DNA from: Planctomycetaceae bacterium
GTDB lineage: Bacteria > Planctomycetota > Planctomycetia > Planctomycetales > Planctomycetaceae
Direction: 5' to 3'
Assembly (NCBI GenBank): GCA_023258825.1
Contig: JALQWE010000156.1
Span: 1 to 7,882 of the forward strand
Length of the DNA: 7,882 nt
Shown here: piece after piece, positions 1 to 7,482 of the stretch
Layout: each line of letters opens with the position of its first letter
Numbering within the stretch: position 1 is the first letter of the stretch
Position numbers and translations under genes: made by a program
Notes under the pieces: generated by a model
Databases searched by the model: none
Seen by the model: the letters and a program-made list of their open reading frames with translations, nothing else
Told to the model about the DNA's origin: nothing

Positions 1-1
1 T

Positions 2-1297
2 GCGCCAAATTTTGGTGCGATGTATGTGATGCTGGAGAGTTTTGAAGAGCGACTGCAGACGAAGCGGACAGCGGATCAGATCGCCGAAGAGTTGCGGGAC
101 TTGTTTGCTCGTGAAGTGAGTGAAGCGGACGTCAACATTCTTGGGGCACCGCCGATCGAGGGGCTGGGGACATCGGGTGGATTTCGTGTTGTGATCCAGG
201 ATCGCGGCGAGAATGGCCTGAGTGTCCTGGAGGGGGTCAGTCAGGCGGTTGTGGATCAGGGAAACAGCAATGGATTGCTGCGAGATGTGTTTTCGGGGTT
301 TCGTGCGGCCACGACGTGGCTGGAACTGGATATCGACCGCGATTCGATCCGGAAGATGGGGTTGTCGATTGGCGATGTGTTCAACGCACTGCAGGTGAAT
401 TTTGGTTCGCTGTATGTGAATGACTTCAACCGATTCGGGCGAACGTGGCAGGTGAATGTGCAGGCCGATGCGCGGTATCGCATGCGAACGGATGATCTGC
501 GTCGCATGTATGTGCGATCTCCCACGGCCGGCAGTGTACCGCTGGCGAGTTTTGTGCGAGTGCGTTCGGTTCCCGGTCCGTTAATGATTTATCGCCATAA
601 CCTGTATCCGGCTGCGTTTGTCAACGCGGACGCGGCGTCCGGCGTCAGTTCATGGGAGGCTATCACGTCGCTGAAGAGTCTTGCGGAAGGTCAACTGGCG
701 CCATCGATGCGTGTGGAATACACGGAACTGGCCTTCCTGCAGCAGTTGGCGGGCAACACGGCGATGTTCGCATTCCTGCTGGCGGTTGTGCTGGTGTTTC
801 TGGTCCTGGCGGCTCAGTATGAGAGCTGGTCACTGCCGCTGGCGGTTATTCTTGTGGTTCCCATGTGCCTGCTGTGTGCTGTAGTGGGAGTGCGGATGGC
901 GGGTTTGGACATCAACATTTTCACTCAGATCGGCTTTGTGGTTTTGGTGGGTCTGGCCTGCAAGAATGCGATTCTGATTGTGGAATATGCACGAGCCCGG
1001 ACTCTGGCGGGTAGTCCGCCGTATGACGCTACTCTGGAGGCGTGTCGACTGCGATTGCGTCCCATCGTGATGACCTCGCTGGCCTTTGTGTTTGGAGTGA
1101 TCCCGCTGGTTCTGGGCGAGGGGGCTGGCGCTGAAATGCGCAGGACACTGGGGACGGCGGTGTTTTCGGGAATGCTGGGGGTGACGGTGTTCGGAGTGTT
1201 TCTTACTCCGGTATTTTTCTACGTGATTCAGCGGGTTATTGGACGGAATCACCGTGCCGGATTGGAAACACAGCGCGATCATGCTCCGGCCCCGTGA
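2..1297 (+). CDS. RND-family multidrug efflux transporter (AcrB/HAE1 type), C-terminal part
   Basis: Inner-membrane proton-driven pump subunit that would export drugs or other small molecules through a periplasmic adaptor and an outer-membrane channel. The frame is open from base 2 (reads APNFGAMYVML), before the first ATG at 20, so the gene is cut by the left edge. About 431 residues remain of a usual ~1040. Counting from the ATG at 20, residues 1-235 are the second periplasmic porter/docking region, with the family hallmarks PPIEGLGTSGGF (44-55) and SLYVNDFNRFGRTWQV (130-145). Residues ~247-405 hold the last five membrane helices (TM8-TM12). GLACKNAILIVE has Lys315, and RLRPIVMTSLAF has Arg345 and Thr352; these match AcrB Lys940, Arg971 and Thr978 of the proton relay. 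The TM4 aspartates lie outside the window. The end is intact, with a short polar tail. Its adaptor and outer-membrane partners are not visible; they may lie to the left. The family call is secure, the substrate unknown. Confidence 0.95.
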   Translation, partial: APNFGAMYVMLESFEERLQTKRTADQIAEELRDLFAREVSEADVNILGAPPIEGLGTSGGFRVVIQDRGENGLSVLEGVSQAVVDQGNSNGLLRDVFSGFRAATTWLELDIDRDSIRKMGLSIGDVFNALQVNFGSLYVNDFNRFGRTWQVNVQADARYRMRTDDLRRMYVRSPTAGSVPLASFVRVRSVPGPLMIYRHNLYPAAFVNADAASGVSSWEAITSLKSLAEGQLAPSMRVEYTELAFLQQLAGNTAMFAFLLAVVLVFLVLAAQYESWSLPLAVILVVPMCLLCAVVGVRMAGLDINIFTQIGFVVLVGLACKNAILIVEYARARTLAGSPPYDATLEACRLRLRPIVMTSLAFVFGVIPLVLGEGAGAEMRRTLGTAVFSGMLGVTVFGVFLTPVFFYVIQRVIGRNHRAGLETQRDHAPAP

Positions 1298-1441
1298 TGA
1301 TGGTGGCGCGTGCTGAGCGTGGGGCAAAGGGGCCCGGAACGAACGCAGCAAATTCGGGTGGCCGCTGGAGGTGAGACTCTGACGGTATTGCCGTGGCGGG
1401 TCTGGCAGTAAGTCTGGTGTCCAGTGTGGGTGAAATTGCCG

Positions 1442-2863
1442 CTACTGCGAATCATCCGGCAGGCTCTGCACCTTGCCCATAGCCTTATACAGGCTGGTCC
1501 CGAGTGCCACGACGAGAATGGCGACCACGACGCTGAGGAAGACTGGATGGTTCAGAACGTGACCGACGCTTTTCTTTGGGGGCGTGGCCACGATACGGCG
1601 GAGTCTGACGGAGCCGGTGGTCGCGAGCACTGGAGCTTCGCCGGCCTGCAGAGCGCGTGTGATGGCTTCGGTATCGTGGTTCGGTGTTGCCACATTGTCA
1701 TCTCCGTAGAGAAGTGAGCAGGCCTGACCGGGGGTAACGAGCAGCACGGCCTCATGGATTGGTGACGCGAGATTCAGTCCCTGCAGCGAGAGCGGTGGAC
1801 TGTCACGATTGTCGATGACCAGCCGCCATGCCGTATGTCGAATCTGTGGGAAGTTGAGCGAAAGCTGTTCTTCATGAAGTTTACCGACGGAGAACCGGCG
1901 AATGGTATCGGTGGCGATGTCCTGCCATTGTTCGGGGGATTCCTGAGTGCGGATCTGTGCCGTGACAAGTCGGCTGAAGTTGTTGTCTGAGGTTTTCAGG
2001 GTGATCCGGGAGACGGGTTGTCTCTGGGTATCGAAGCGAATCAGGGTCTGCTGCTGCTTTGAATCGATAGAGACGTTGGTATGGGTCACGTCCTGAAACT
2101 GGAGGGCCGGGATTGTGGCATTGGTATTCCGAACGTGAGCCCGGAGCAGGATTCGATCGATGCGAAAGGCGCGACGGAGCCGCAGTGATCTCTCGGTGCG
2201 TTCGGTCTCGGTGTTATGCGAGAACGTGCGCGTCAACTCTGTCAGTGCGGACTGCTGATCCTGTGTCAGTTGATCCACGCGAATGGTCAGTACGCGTGAC
2301 GTACCAGGGCTGAGTTCCACGTCTGTTCTGCGAACGTCCATAAATTGAGAGTAATCGAAGATGACCGCATCTTCGCAGAGGGGGACGGGAGGATCTGATC
2401 CGGCGTCAAAGACCTGAATGCGATGTTCAAAATCGAACAGTGGAGTGATGAGTTTCAGGCCGTCAGGTTGTGGGTCTTCTGGCCGCAGAGTGACTGTGAT
2501 TTCGAGTGCCTGGTCATCAAGGGGGCGGAGTGTGAATTGATCCGCAGTCCACTCCCGCAGGATTGTCGTGGCGGTGTCAGGTTCCCGGGCTTCACGAATG
2601 ATGAACGGGACGGCCTGAGAATTCTGATCCCGGATCTGCACGTCGGGCCAGCCATCACGAGTATTCTGGTGCAGATCGTAGTCGAACGGGATGCGAATCA
2701 GGGTTGGCTGCGTGACAGGCGGCAGTTCAATCGGACGTTCACAGCGGAACTGTGAAACTTCCGGAAGTTGTGACTGCCGGGCTGGTTCGTCAGCACTGCA
2801 GATGCAGGCTGAGCAGACAACGACGACGGCCTTCAACAGCAGCGGGTGGTGGAGGTAGTTCAT
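1442..2863 (-). CDS. DUF3999 family membrane-anchored periplasmic protein
   Basis: Function unknown. The 473-residue protein starts with a Sec-type signal peptide: a basic/His-containing N-terminus and a hydrophobic run KAVVVVCSACICSA at residues 11-24. The cysteines there do not form a good lipobox, so I do not call it a lipoprotein. Residues ~30-435 are soluble and look beta-rich. A segment around 344-372 (TAWRLVIDNRDSPPLSLQG) resembles a beta-sandwich strand pair, and it is followed by the LLYGDDN stretch (384-390) where family members have a similar Tyr-Gly motif. Residues ~439-462 form a C-terminal membrane helix followed by a short basic/polar tail, so the body should face the periplasm. 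The ATG overlaps the DUF2339 stop by four bases (ATGA, 2860-2863), which suggests translational coupling; only a weak GAAAG lies upstream. DUF3999 genes are commonly found next to DUF2339 genes, which supports the call. Its 3' end faces the RND gene. Confidence 0.82.
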   Translation of the reverse strand: MNYLHHPLLLKAVVVVCSACICSADEPARQSQLPEVSQFRCERPIELPPVTQPTLIRIPFDYDLHQNTRDGWPDVQIRDQNSQAVPFIIREAREPDTATTILREWTADQFTLRPLDDQALEITVTLRPEDPQPDGLKLITPLFDFEHRIQVFDAGSDPPVPLCEDAVIFDYSQFMDVRRTDVELSPGTSRVLTIRVDQLTQDQQSALTELTRTFSHNTETERTERSLRLRRAFRIDRILLRAHVRNTNATIPALQFQDVTHTNVSIDSKQQQTLIRFDTQRQPVSRITLKTSDNNFSRLVTAQIRTQESPEQWQDIATDTIRRFSVGKLHEEQLSLNFPQIRHTAWRLVIDNRDSPPLSLQGLNLASPIHEAVLLVTPGQACSLLYGDDNVATPNHDTEAITRALQAGEAPVLATTGSVRLRRIVATPPKKSVGHVLNHPVFLSVVVAILVVALGTSLYKAMGKVQSLPDDSQ

Positions 2864-5670
2864 GGATTGGTGTCTTTCGGATCAGAGTTCTCTGCTGGAT
2901 CCTGAGTGATAAAGGTGTTGCGGGATCTGAGGTAAAGGAACGAGCCGCTGGTGACCATGATGCCGAGAACGATGAAGGCGATGATACGATAAAACTGATC
3001 GAGGCTGGCGAGGTCGTTGAACAGGACCTTCCACGAAACCACGGCGAACAGTCCAAGACCCATGTAACGCAGAGTGGCCAGACGTCTGGAGATGCCATAG
3101 ACGAGGAGGGACAGAGCAAAAACGGTCCAGAGAATGGAGACACCACCGGCGCGTAGCCCGGGAACAAAGTTGCCCAGCCACGTATTGACCTCCAGTGTGG
3201 TGTAGAGGAACAGCATGCCGATGGATAACAGGCCGAGAAGTCTGCTGAAGGTGCGGGCATCGGGAAGCCGCACATCACTGACCTCGGACAGGCAGCGGAA
3301 GGCCCAGGCCAGCAGCAGAACGATGGCACCAAAGTTGACAAGGCGGAAGAAGGCGGCCTCGACCGTCCATGCGGCATACCGGAAGTCCGAGCGAAATTGC
3401 CATGAGGGCAGGTCAGCGCTGAGAACCTTAAACAGTACAGCGATCAGCAGGATCCCAAACACGGCCAGCATAACGTGGCTGGACCGACGGATGGCTTCTT
3501 TCAGCAGAAGTACGGCCATGCCGAGCCAGAGAAGTGTCAGCATCGGCAACCGTGAAGCATCGTAGAGGATGCCGAGTGTGCGATGCACTTCCAGTGTCAG
3601 ATAGAAGAAGACTGCGCCGAGGCAGGCGAGCAGTGCGGCGCTGCTGAACATGGAATCGTTCACTTCCAGCGGAATGTCATTTTCAGGTTCGAAGGTGTCG
3701 TCCTGCAGGCTGGCCTGCTTCTGCAGCAGCAGGTGTCCGAGGAACAGGGAGCCAATCGGGACACCGAAGATGACGATGCGGTGCAGTGTGGCCAGGAGCG
3801 CCGAGGAAACGGTGTGCATGGCCACAGCGGATGATCCAAACTGCGAATGCAGGTCGAGGAAGGCAAAGCGGCCAAGGACAATCAGGTAGAGTGCGAAGGA
3901 AATCAGTTTCAGGAAACGGCTCTGGAGTTTTCCGGCGATCCAGAGCATGACCAGAGCCTGCAGCGACCAGCTGACTGTAATCCATTCACGAGTCAGAATG
4001 AGCGGAACAGAGATTGAGAGGAAAAAGGCAGACAGGGCGATAAAGCTGAGCATCAGTTCGCGATCGAGGATGCGATAGGCGAGGCAGTAGCGAACGTGCA
4101 GGATGTAGTACAGAGACAGTCCCAGTGTGACGGACGCTACCCAATGGTAATTGAATGTCATATCAATCAGTCGGTAGCTGATGCCGAAAAACACACAGGC
4201 ATTCAGGAACAGGACAAGCACATCCAGCAGGTTGGATCGCACGCGTACGCGGAGGTTGTAGACAAACACCATTGTGGAAAACATGACAAAGAAGGCGGTC
4301 AGGAAGGGCATGACTTCCCGGAAGTGCAGTTCAGCGTTGAACGCCCTGAGTGAACTCAGCACCAGCACGTGATGGCAGAAAAAACCGAGATAGCTGAGCA
4401 ACGGCCAGCGTTTGAATGCAGAAATTCCCAGCACTCCACAGCCCACGATCAGCAGGTAACTGTAGAGCCCCACGAAATTTACCGGTCCAGCTGCAAGGAG
4501 TACCGGGGTCAGATATCCGCCGAGCACGCCCATGACGGCCGAGAGCCGGGAATCAAAACGGATGGCGAGGAATCCAGACAGCACTGTGACGGAGGTCATC
4601 AGGAAAAAGGCAACGGGAAGGGACACGAGGTGATACAGGTTGTGAGCGGCAAAGACACTGAAATACAGCGTAGCGATTCCGCCACCGAACAGGCCCTGCC
4701 CGATCAGCTGAAAGCGACTACTGACCAGTTGTGCGCCGCCGATCAGCATGGAGAGTCCTGCGGCAGCTGACAAGACGGTGCGAGCGGTTTCTGAAAGCAG
4801 CCCGTTGTCGATGGAGTATTTCAGAAAGAAACTGATCCCGATCACAACCAGCAGGATCCCGATACGCAGCAGCCACTGGCTGGCGACGGCGAATTCCACA
4901 GAGACACCCTTTGGCAGGCTTTCTTCGCCAACGGTGATCCAGCTCCAGATCCTGCGGAGAACGTCGTGGGCTGCCTGTTCGAAGGCGGTGGGCGCGGAGG
5001 GTTGCGAGTTCACAGTGGACGGTGACAAGTCAGCGACTGGTGTTTGAGCCTGACGGGCTGAAGCTGAAGTGGAGGTCCTGGCAGCGGCAGACGCTCGACG
5101 TCGAGTTTTCAGGGCCTCAACCGGGGTGTCTGTCGTGGTGTCATCTGCCGGCCGATCAACTTCAACTGGGTGATGGTCACCGTTCCTCGTGATCTCCGGG
5201 GCGTTGGATGTGGAAGCAGGAGCAGGAAGAACCGGAGTACTCTTCGCGGGCTGTGCTGGTAGTGATTCGGCAGGAGTACTGGCCACTGGCGGAACGGCGG
5301 ATGACGTTGCGTCCGAGGACTCGGGAGTGATTGCGATGCCGACAGGGGGAGTTGTGGTTTCCGGCGAGGTCTCCTGGGGCATTGCGGCAGTTGCGACAGT
5401 GGGCGCTGTGACCGGGGGTGGTTCAGGGGGAATGACCGGGGGATGTGGCGAGGCTGTCGAGTGGGCGATTTGCGCCAGGATCCGATCCAGTTTCCGCTGT
5501 TGTGCGTGGACCGCATCATAGACGGCACGCATCTGTGCTGTGTGTCGTTCGCTGATTTGCTGTTGTGCGGACTCAATTTGCCCCAGTCGGCTGTAGGTCA
5601 GGAACACCACGACGGGGACGGCCAGGCACATCGCGAGAGCGACCAGATAAAAAAGCATTGAGATCAACAT
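2860..5670 (-). CDS. DUF2339 family large multi-pass membrane protein
   Basis: Integral inner-membrane protein of unknown function, 936 residues. Visible layout: an N-terminal membrane helix (~5-25); a probable coiled coil (~28-70, heptad-like with many Gln, Arg, Ala and Ile); and a Pro/Ser/Thr/Ala-rich linker (~71-228) with a basic cluster KTRRR (188-192). An amphipathic segment containing FEQAAHDVLRRIWSWITVGE (230-249) follows. From ~263 to 914 there are about 20 or more membrane helices. The entry motif WLLRIGILLVVIGISFFLKY (266-285) is typical of DUF2339. Helices in the C-terminal half repeat three times with the pattern W-x32-[K/R]-x4-D-L. The start at 5670 puts the first helix right at the N-terminus; Met5 is an alternative and would shorten that helix. 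No clear Shine-Dalgarno sequence precedes either. The stop overlaps the DUF3999 start. The 426 bases upstream are non-coding, so the pair probably has its own promoter. The frame is intact. Confidence 0.88.
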   Translation of the reverse strand: MLISMLFYLVALAMCLAVPVVVFLTYSRLGQIESAQQQISERHTAQMRAVYDAVHAQQRKLDRILAQIAHSTASPHPPVIPPEPPPVTAPTVATAAMPQETSPETTTPPVGIAITPESSDATSSAVPPVASTPAESLPAQPAKSTPVLPAPASTSNAPEITRNGDHHPVEVDRPADDTTTDTPVEALKTRRRASAAARTSTSASARQAQTPVADLSPSTVNSQPSAPTAFEQAAHDVLRRIWSWITVGEESLPKGVSVEFAVASQWLLRIGILLVVIGISFFLKYSIDNGLLSETARTVLSAAAGLSMLIGGAQLVSSRFQLIGQGLFGGGIATLYFSVFAAHNLYHLVSLPVAFFLMTSVTVLSGFLAIRFDSRLSAVMGVLGGYLTPVLLAAGPVNFVGLYSYLLIVGCGVLGISAFKRWPLLSYLGFFCHHVLVLSSLRAFNAELHFREVMPFLTAFFVMFSTMVFVYNLRVRVRSNLLDVLVLFLNACVFFGISYRLIDMTFNYHWVASVTLGLSLYYILHVRYCLAYRILDRELMLSFIALSAFFLSISVPLILTREWITVSWSLQALVMLWIAGKLQSRFLKLISFALYLIVLGRFAFLDLHSQFGSSAVAMHTVSSALLATLHRIVIFGVPIGSLFLGHLLLQKQASLQDDTFEPENDIPLEVNDSMFSSAALLACLGAVFFYLTLEVHRTLGILYDASRLPMLTLLWLGMAVLLLKEAIRRSSHVMLAVFGILLIAVLFKVLSADLPSWQFRSDFRYAAWTVEAAFFRLVNFGAIVLLLAWAFRCLSEVSDVRLPDARTFSRLLGLLSIGMLFLYTTLEVNTWLGNFVPGLRAGGVSILWTVFALSLLVYGISRRLATLRYMGLGLFAVVSWKVLFNDLASLDQFYRIIAFIVLGIMVTSGSFLYLRSRNTFITQDPAENSDPKDTNP
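2998..3984 (-). repeat. Three protein-level repeats in the C-terminal half of DUF2339
   Basis: Three copies of a helical-pair unit are visible in the DUF2339 protein, at residues ~563-611, ~685-758 and ~818-891. The last two align without a gap at an offset of 133 residues: Glu694/Glu827 in TLEV, Trp715/Trp848, Lys748/Lys881 and Asp753/Asp886. The first copy keeps the core spacing with Trp568, Arg601 and Asp606. The common pattern is W-x32-[K/R]-x4-D-L. The repeat is in the protein sequence; I did not see an equally clear DNA repeat, so the duplication is probably old. Similar WxLxG and K-x4-DL strings are, from memory, typical of the family, so the repeat may be a family feature rather than special to this gene. 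Confidence 0.7.
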
Positions 5671-5859
5671 GGGCGACTGCTTTTAAAAAAGTGTTGGCCA
5701 GACAGTAGCGACCGCGGAAGGACGTTTGGTTCGAATTTGTCGTCCGCTCTGGAAGCGAAATGTGACGACGTACGGCGAACCCGGCAGTAGCCTTATGCAA
5801 GAGTTGGGCCGAATGTGATGAAAATGCAAGTGATTGTCAGATATCGAGTTATGTTGACG

Positions 5860-5927
5860 GATCGCAACGCGAGTTGGGGGGAAGGCTGCATCGCGATCAT
5901 TTTTTGTTACCGCGATGGGCGTTTTTT
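5860..5927. promoter_or_regulatory. CGCGAT inverted-repeat cluster with T6 tracts
   Basis: CATCGCG (5889-5895) and CGCGATG (5911-5917) are exact reverse complements separated by 15 bases. ATCGCGAT at 5890-5897 is itself a palindrome. GATCGC (5860-5865) can also pair with GCGATC (5893-5898), which would exclude the first hairpin. One T6 tract lies in the loop and a second at 5922-5927. Read as near-direct repeats, CGCGAT followed by TTTTTTGTT occurs twice, at 5893-5908 and 5911-5930. The cluster lies about 190-260 bases upstream of DUF2339. It could be an operator, a bent-DNA upstream element, or a plus-strand terminator (stem, four bases, T6), although no plus-strand gene lies nearby to end here. 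The structure is seen; the role is inferred. Confidence 0.4.
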
Positions 5928-5995
5928 GTTGATGCATGACGCGGATGCGGTATGTGAAGTGTGCGGCTGCGCTCGCTTTGTGGTGTGCGTTTCTG

Positions 5996-6066
5996 GTGCC
6001 GGAGTGATTCCGGCGCGGCGTGGAACGGGTGCTGCTCGGGTTGGTGACGTGAGCAGGCTGCACGTC
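5996..6066 (-). terminator. Possible 3' hairpins downstream of the FGGY kinase
   Basis: About 30 bases past the kinase stop, GACGTG (6046-6051) pairs with CACGTC (6061-6066) around a 9-base loop. Further on, GCCGGA (5998-6003) pairs with TCCGGC (6009-6014) around a 5-base loop, and the stem can be lengthened to eight pairs with one G-T wobble. A third stem, CTGCTC (6032-6037) with GAGCAG (6051-6056), overlaps the first by one base. No U-tract follows either hairpin on the minus strand, so this is not a classical intrinsic terminator. The hairpins might stabilise the mRNA end or lie at a Rho-dependent stop. Chance occurrence is possible for stems this short. Confidence 0.25.
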
Positions 6067-6096
6067 TTTAGGGACGCTGAGCGGCGCGGGACAGGT

Positions 6097-7407
6097 TCAG
6101 CCGGCGGTCGCCATTCGCAGCAGGCCCGTCAGGGTTTCTTCCTGTTCTGAGACCTCGCGCATGGGCCATGGAAATCGCGCCTGCAATCTCTGACGGAGAG
6201 GAGCGAACGCCTGCACCAGGCCTCCGGAGACAGCCAGTTGGTTCCATTGTGGCTGGGGGCTAAGCCGCTGTGAGCAGGTGAGGTAGCTGTCGGCCATGTA
6301 GTCGAAGGCGGCGAGGAAGAGGCTGCCGACAGTGAGGTTTTCGGTGGTGATCCCGGAAATGTTTCCGGAGAAACCGAGAGCGCTGGCAAAGAAGCTGAGA
6401 TCGCAGGTGAGTCCATCCGTTTGAGCAGTTTCGGTGGCCTGAGCGATGAGTTGCCAGGAGTTCTGCAGGGGCTGGCCAGCTAAACGGGACAGTTCGGTGA
6501 GCAGAGATTCGAGGACATTCAGGGAGCGACCTGCGGGGATGTGGGTGATCGTATTGAGGAACCTGCCCCCGAACCAGCAACGCGTCTGACAGTCTGCCGG
6601 CTGAAACTTATCCGTGATCTGACTCACCTGGGACCCGGTCGAGGCATTGATGGACAATTCATTTGCCTGAAGGTTGATTCCCAGCAGCGCTGCCTGTTGA
6701 TCTCCGATTGCGGCAAAGCATGGCAGTGCCCTGCCCTGTTGATGCAGTGTGCCGACAGGTTGTGTGTCCGAGGCGAAGGCGGGCCATCGCAGGTGCTGCA
6801 GATCCAGTGCGTGGAAGGCTTCGTGGTGCCAGTCCTGAGTCAGCAGATTGATCATGCCGATGCCATGGGTGGGATGCATGACGGGAGTGGACTGGCAGAG
6901 TTGGGAGATGACAAAGTCACCGATAGTGACCGGGATTGCTGCGTGTGGCAGTGCGTGGTGCCGGGTGAGCCAGTGCAGCAGCGCCGTCGCCGATCCGGGT
7001 TTCAGTTCCTTGCCGAGTTCGGTGAAGATCTGCTGTGAAAACCGAGACTGGATTTCATCAAGCAGAGATGCGGTGCTACCAGGGGCAACGGGGAGGAGTG
7101 TCCGCTGGTCGCGCCACGACAGATAGTTGGTCAGCGGTTGTGCCGAGTGATCTACGAGCAAAACGCCGCCCATCTGGCTGCAGAAGCGTACGCTGCCGGC
7201 GTCCGGAGCATGTTTCAGCAGTTCGAGGATGACTGCGTGTGTCCGCTGGGTGACGGCGATGGGATCGACTTCGTGGAACCCGGAAGGCAGACCAGTGACT
7301 GGATTGGGGAATGGTTCCCGGGCGATGTGTTCGACCTGTCCGGACTCTGAATTCAGGACAGCGCCCTTGATGGAGGTCGAGCCGATATCAATTCCGATGA
7401 ACCGCAT
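6097..7407 (-). CDS. FGGY-family carbohydrate kinase, sedoheptulokinase-like
   Basis: Cytoplasmic ATP-dependent sugar kinase of the actin-like ASKHA fold, 436 residues; most FGGY kinases are about 450-520. The N-terminal phosphate motif is GIDIGSTSIKGAVLN (5-19, Asp7). The sugar-contact segment is SWRDQRT (97-103). The likely catalytic base is Asp236 in IGDQQAALLG (234-243), and the second phosphate motif is NASTGSQ (254-260). The adenosine motif is short, SGGLVQAF (394-401), and the usual final GAA helix is degenerate (EETLTGLLRM, 423-432). From memory, the stretch after the catalytic Asp, the FPWPM string (412-416) and the short length fit sedoheptulokinase (SHPK) better than glycerol kinase or xylulokinase, so sedoheptulose or another ketose is possible, but I would not fix the substrate. 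The gene lies 75 bases downstream of an Ldh_2 oxidoreductase gene on the same strand, probably in one operon. The ATG at 7407 gives the complete N-terminal motif; no strong Shine-Dalgarno is seen. Confidence 0.88.
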   Translation of the reverse strand: MRFIGIDIGSTSIKGAVLNSESGQVEHIAREPFPNPVTGLPSGFHEVDPIAVTQRTHAVILELLKHAPDAGSVRFCSQMGGVLLVDHSAQPLTNYLSWRDQRTLLPVAPGSTASLLDEIQSRFSQQIFTELGKELKPGSATALLHWLTRHHALPHAAIPVTIGDFVISQLCQSTPVMHPTHGIGMINLLTQDWHHEAFHALDLQHLRWPAFASDTQPVGTLHQQGRALPCFAAIGDQQAALLGINLQANELSINASTGSQVSQITDKFQPADCQTRCWFGGRFLNTITHIPAGRSLNVLESLLTELSRLAGQPLQNSWQLIAQATETAQTDGLTCDLSFFASALGFSGNISGITTENLTVGSLFLAAFDYMADSYLTCSQRLSPQPQWNQLAVSGGLVQAFAPLRQRLQARFPWPMREVSEQEETLTGLLRMATAG

Positions 7408-7482
7408 GAGAGGTACTCTGAAAACGAGGCCAGCGTGGAAGAGAGAAGCCTTGCCGGGAGCAGACTGAAGCCGCGGTGGCTC

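Larger units (their letters stand above)
5671..6096. other. Non-coding region between the FGGY kinase and DUF2339
   Basis: A 426-base gap downstream of the kinase stop and upstream of the DUF2339 start, both on the minus strand. It should contain the end of the kinase transcript and the promoter and leader of the DUF2339-DUF3999 unit. The half next to the kinase holds two short hairpins; the middle holds CGCGAT-based inverted repeats and two T6 tracts (A-tracts on the coding strand). Near the DUF2339 start, GGACG (5720-5724) can pair with CGTCC (5741-5745), a possible leader hairpin. A promoter on the minus strand could be TTGCGA, 17 bases, ATATCT (5866 down to 5838), but the match to a sigma-70 consensus is poor and I do not call it. 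The open frames here (5815-6150 plus, 5683-6063 minus) have unconvincing composition and no recognisable domain. Confidence 0.6.

Noticed and set aside
830..1351. Minus-strand open frame of 173 codons over the end of the RND gene
   Set aside because: A His-, Arg-, Ser- and Gln-rich shadow of the RND transmembrane region, which is strongly supported by family motifs.
1298..1441. Bidirectional terminator between the convergent RND and DUF3999 genes
   Set aside because: Only 4-bp stems are visible (ACGG-N5-CCGT at 1382-1394 and CTGG-N3-CCAG at 1414-1424), with no T-tract on either strand, which is not enough to call a terminator.
2877..2924. Possible lipobox in the DUF3999 signal peptide
   Set aside because: The cysteines at residues 17, 20 and 22 are not preceded by a fitting [LVI]-[ASTVI]-[GAS] triplet; the coordinates given are near the gene start. 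An ordinary signal peptide with a C-terminal anchor explains the protein better.
4369..4770. Plus-strand open frame antisense to DUF2339 (also others at 2752-3156 and 4096-4353)
   Set aside because: The products are rich in Gln, Glu, His and Gly, the typical mirror of codons for hydrophobic membrane helices on the other strand, and show no domain.
5109..5576. Minus-strand open frame of 155 codons within the DUF2339 linker region
   Set aside because: It is an alternative frame of the Pro/Ser/Thr/Ala-rich linker; its Pro- and Arg-rich product is a by-product of that composition. The DUF2339 frame continues through with clear domain features on both sides.
5683..6063. Minus-strand open frame of 126 codons ending 13 bases before the DUF2339 start
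   Set aside because: Its position would suit an operon, but the product is rich in His, Arg, Ser, Thr and Pro with no hydrophobic core pattern, domain or signal, as expected of a chance frame in GC-rich DNA.
5815..6150. Plus-strand open frame of 111 codons in the gap between the kinase and DUF2339
   Set aside because: It runs into the end of the kinase gene on the other strand, has a patchy composition rich in Arg, Gly and Cys, and matches no family I recognise. The inverted repeats fall inside it.
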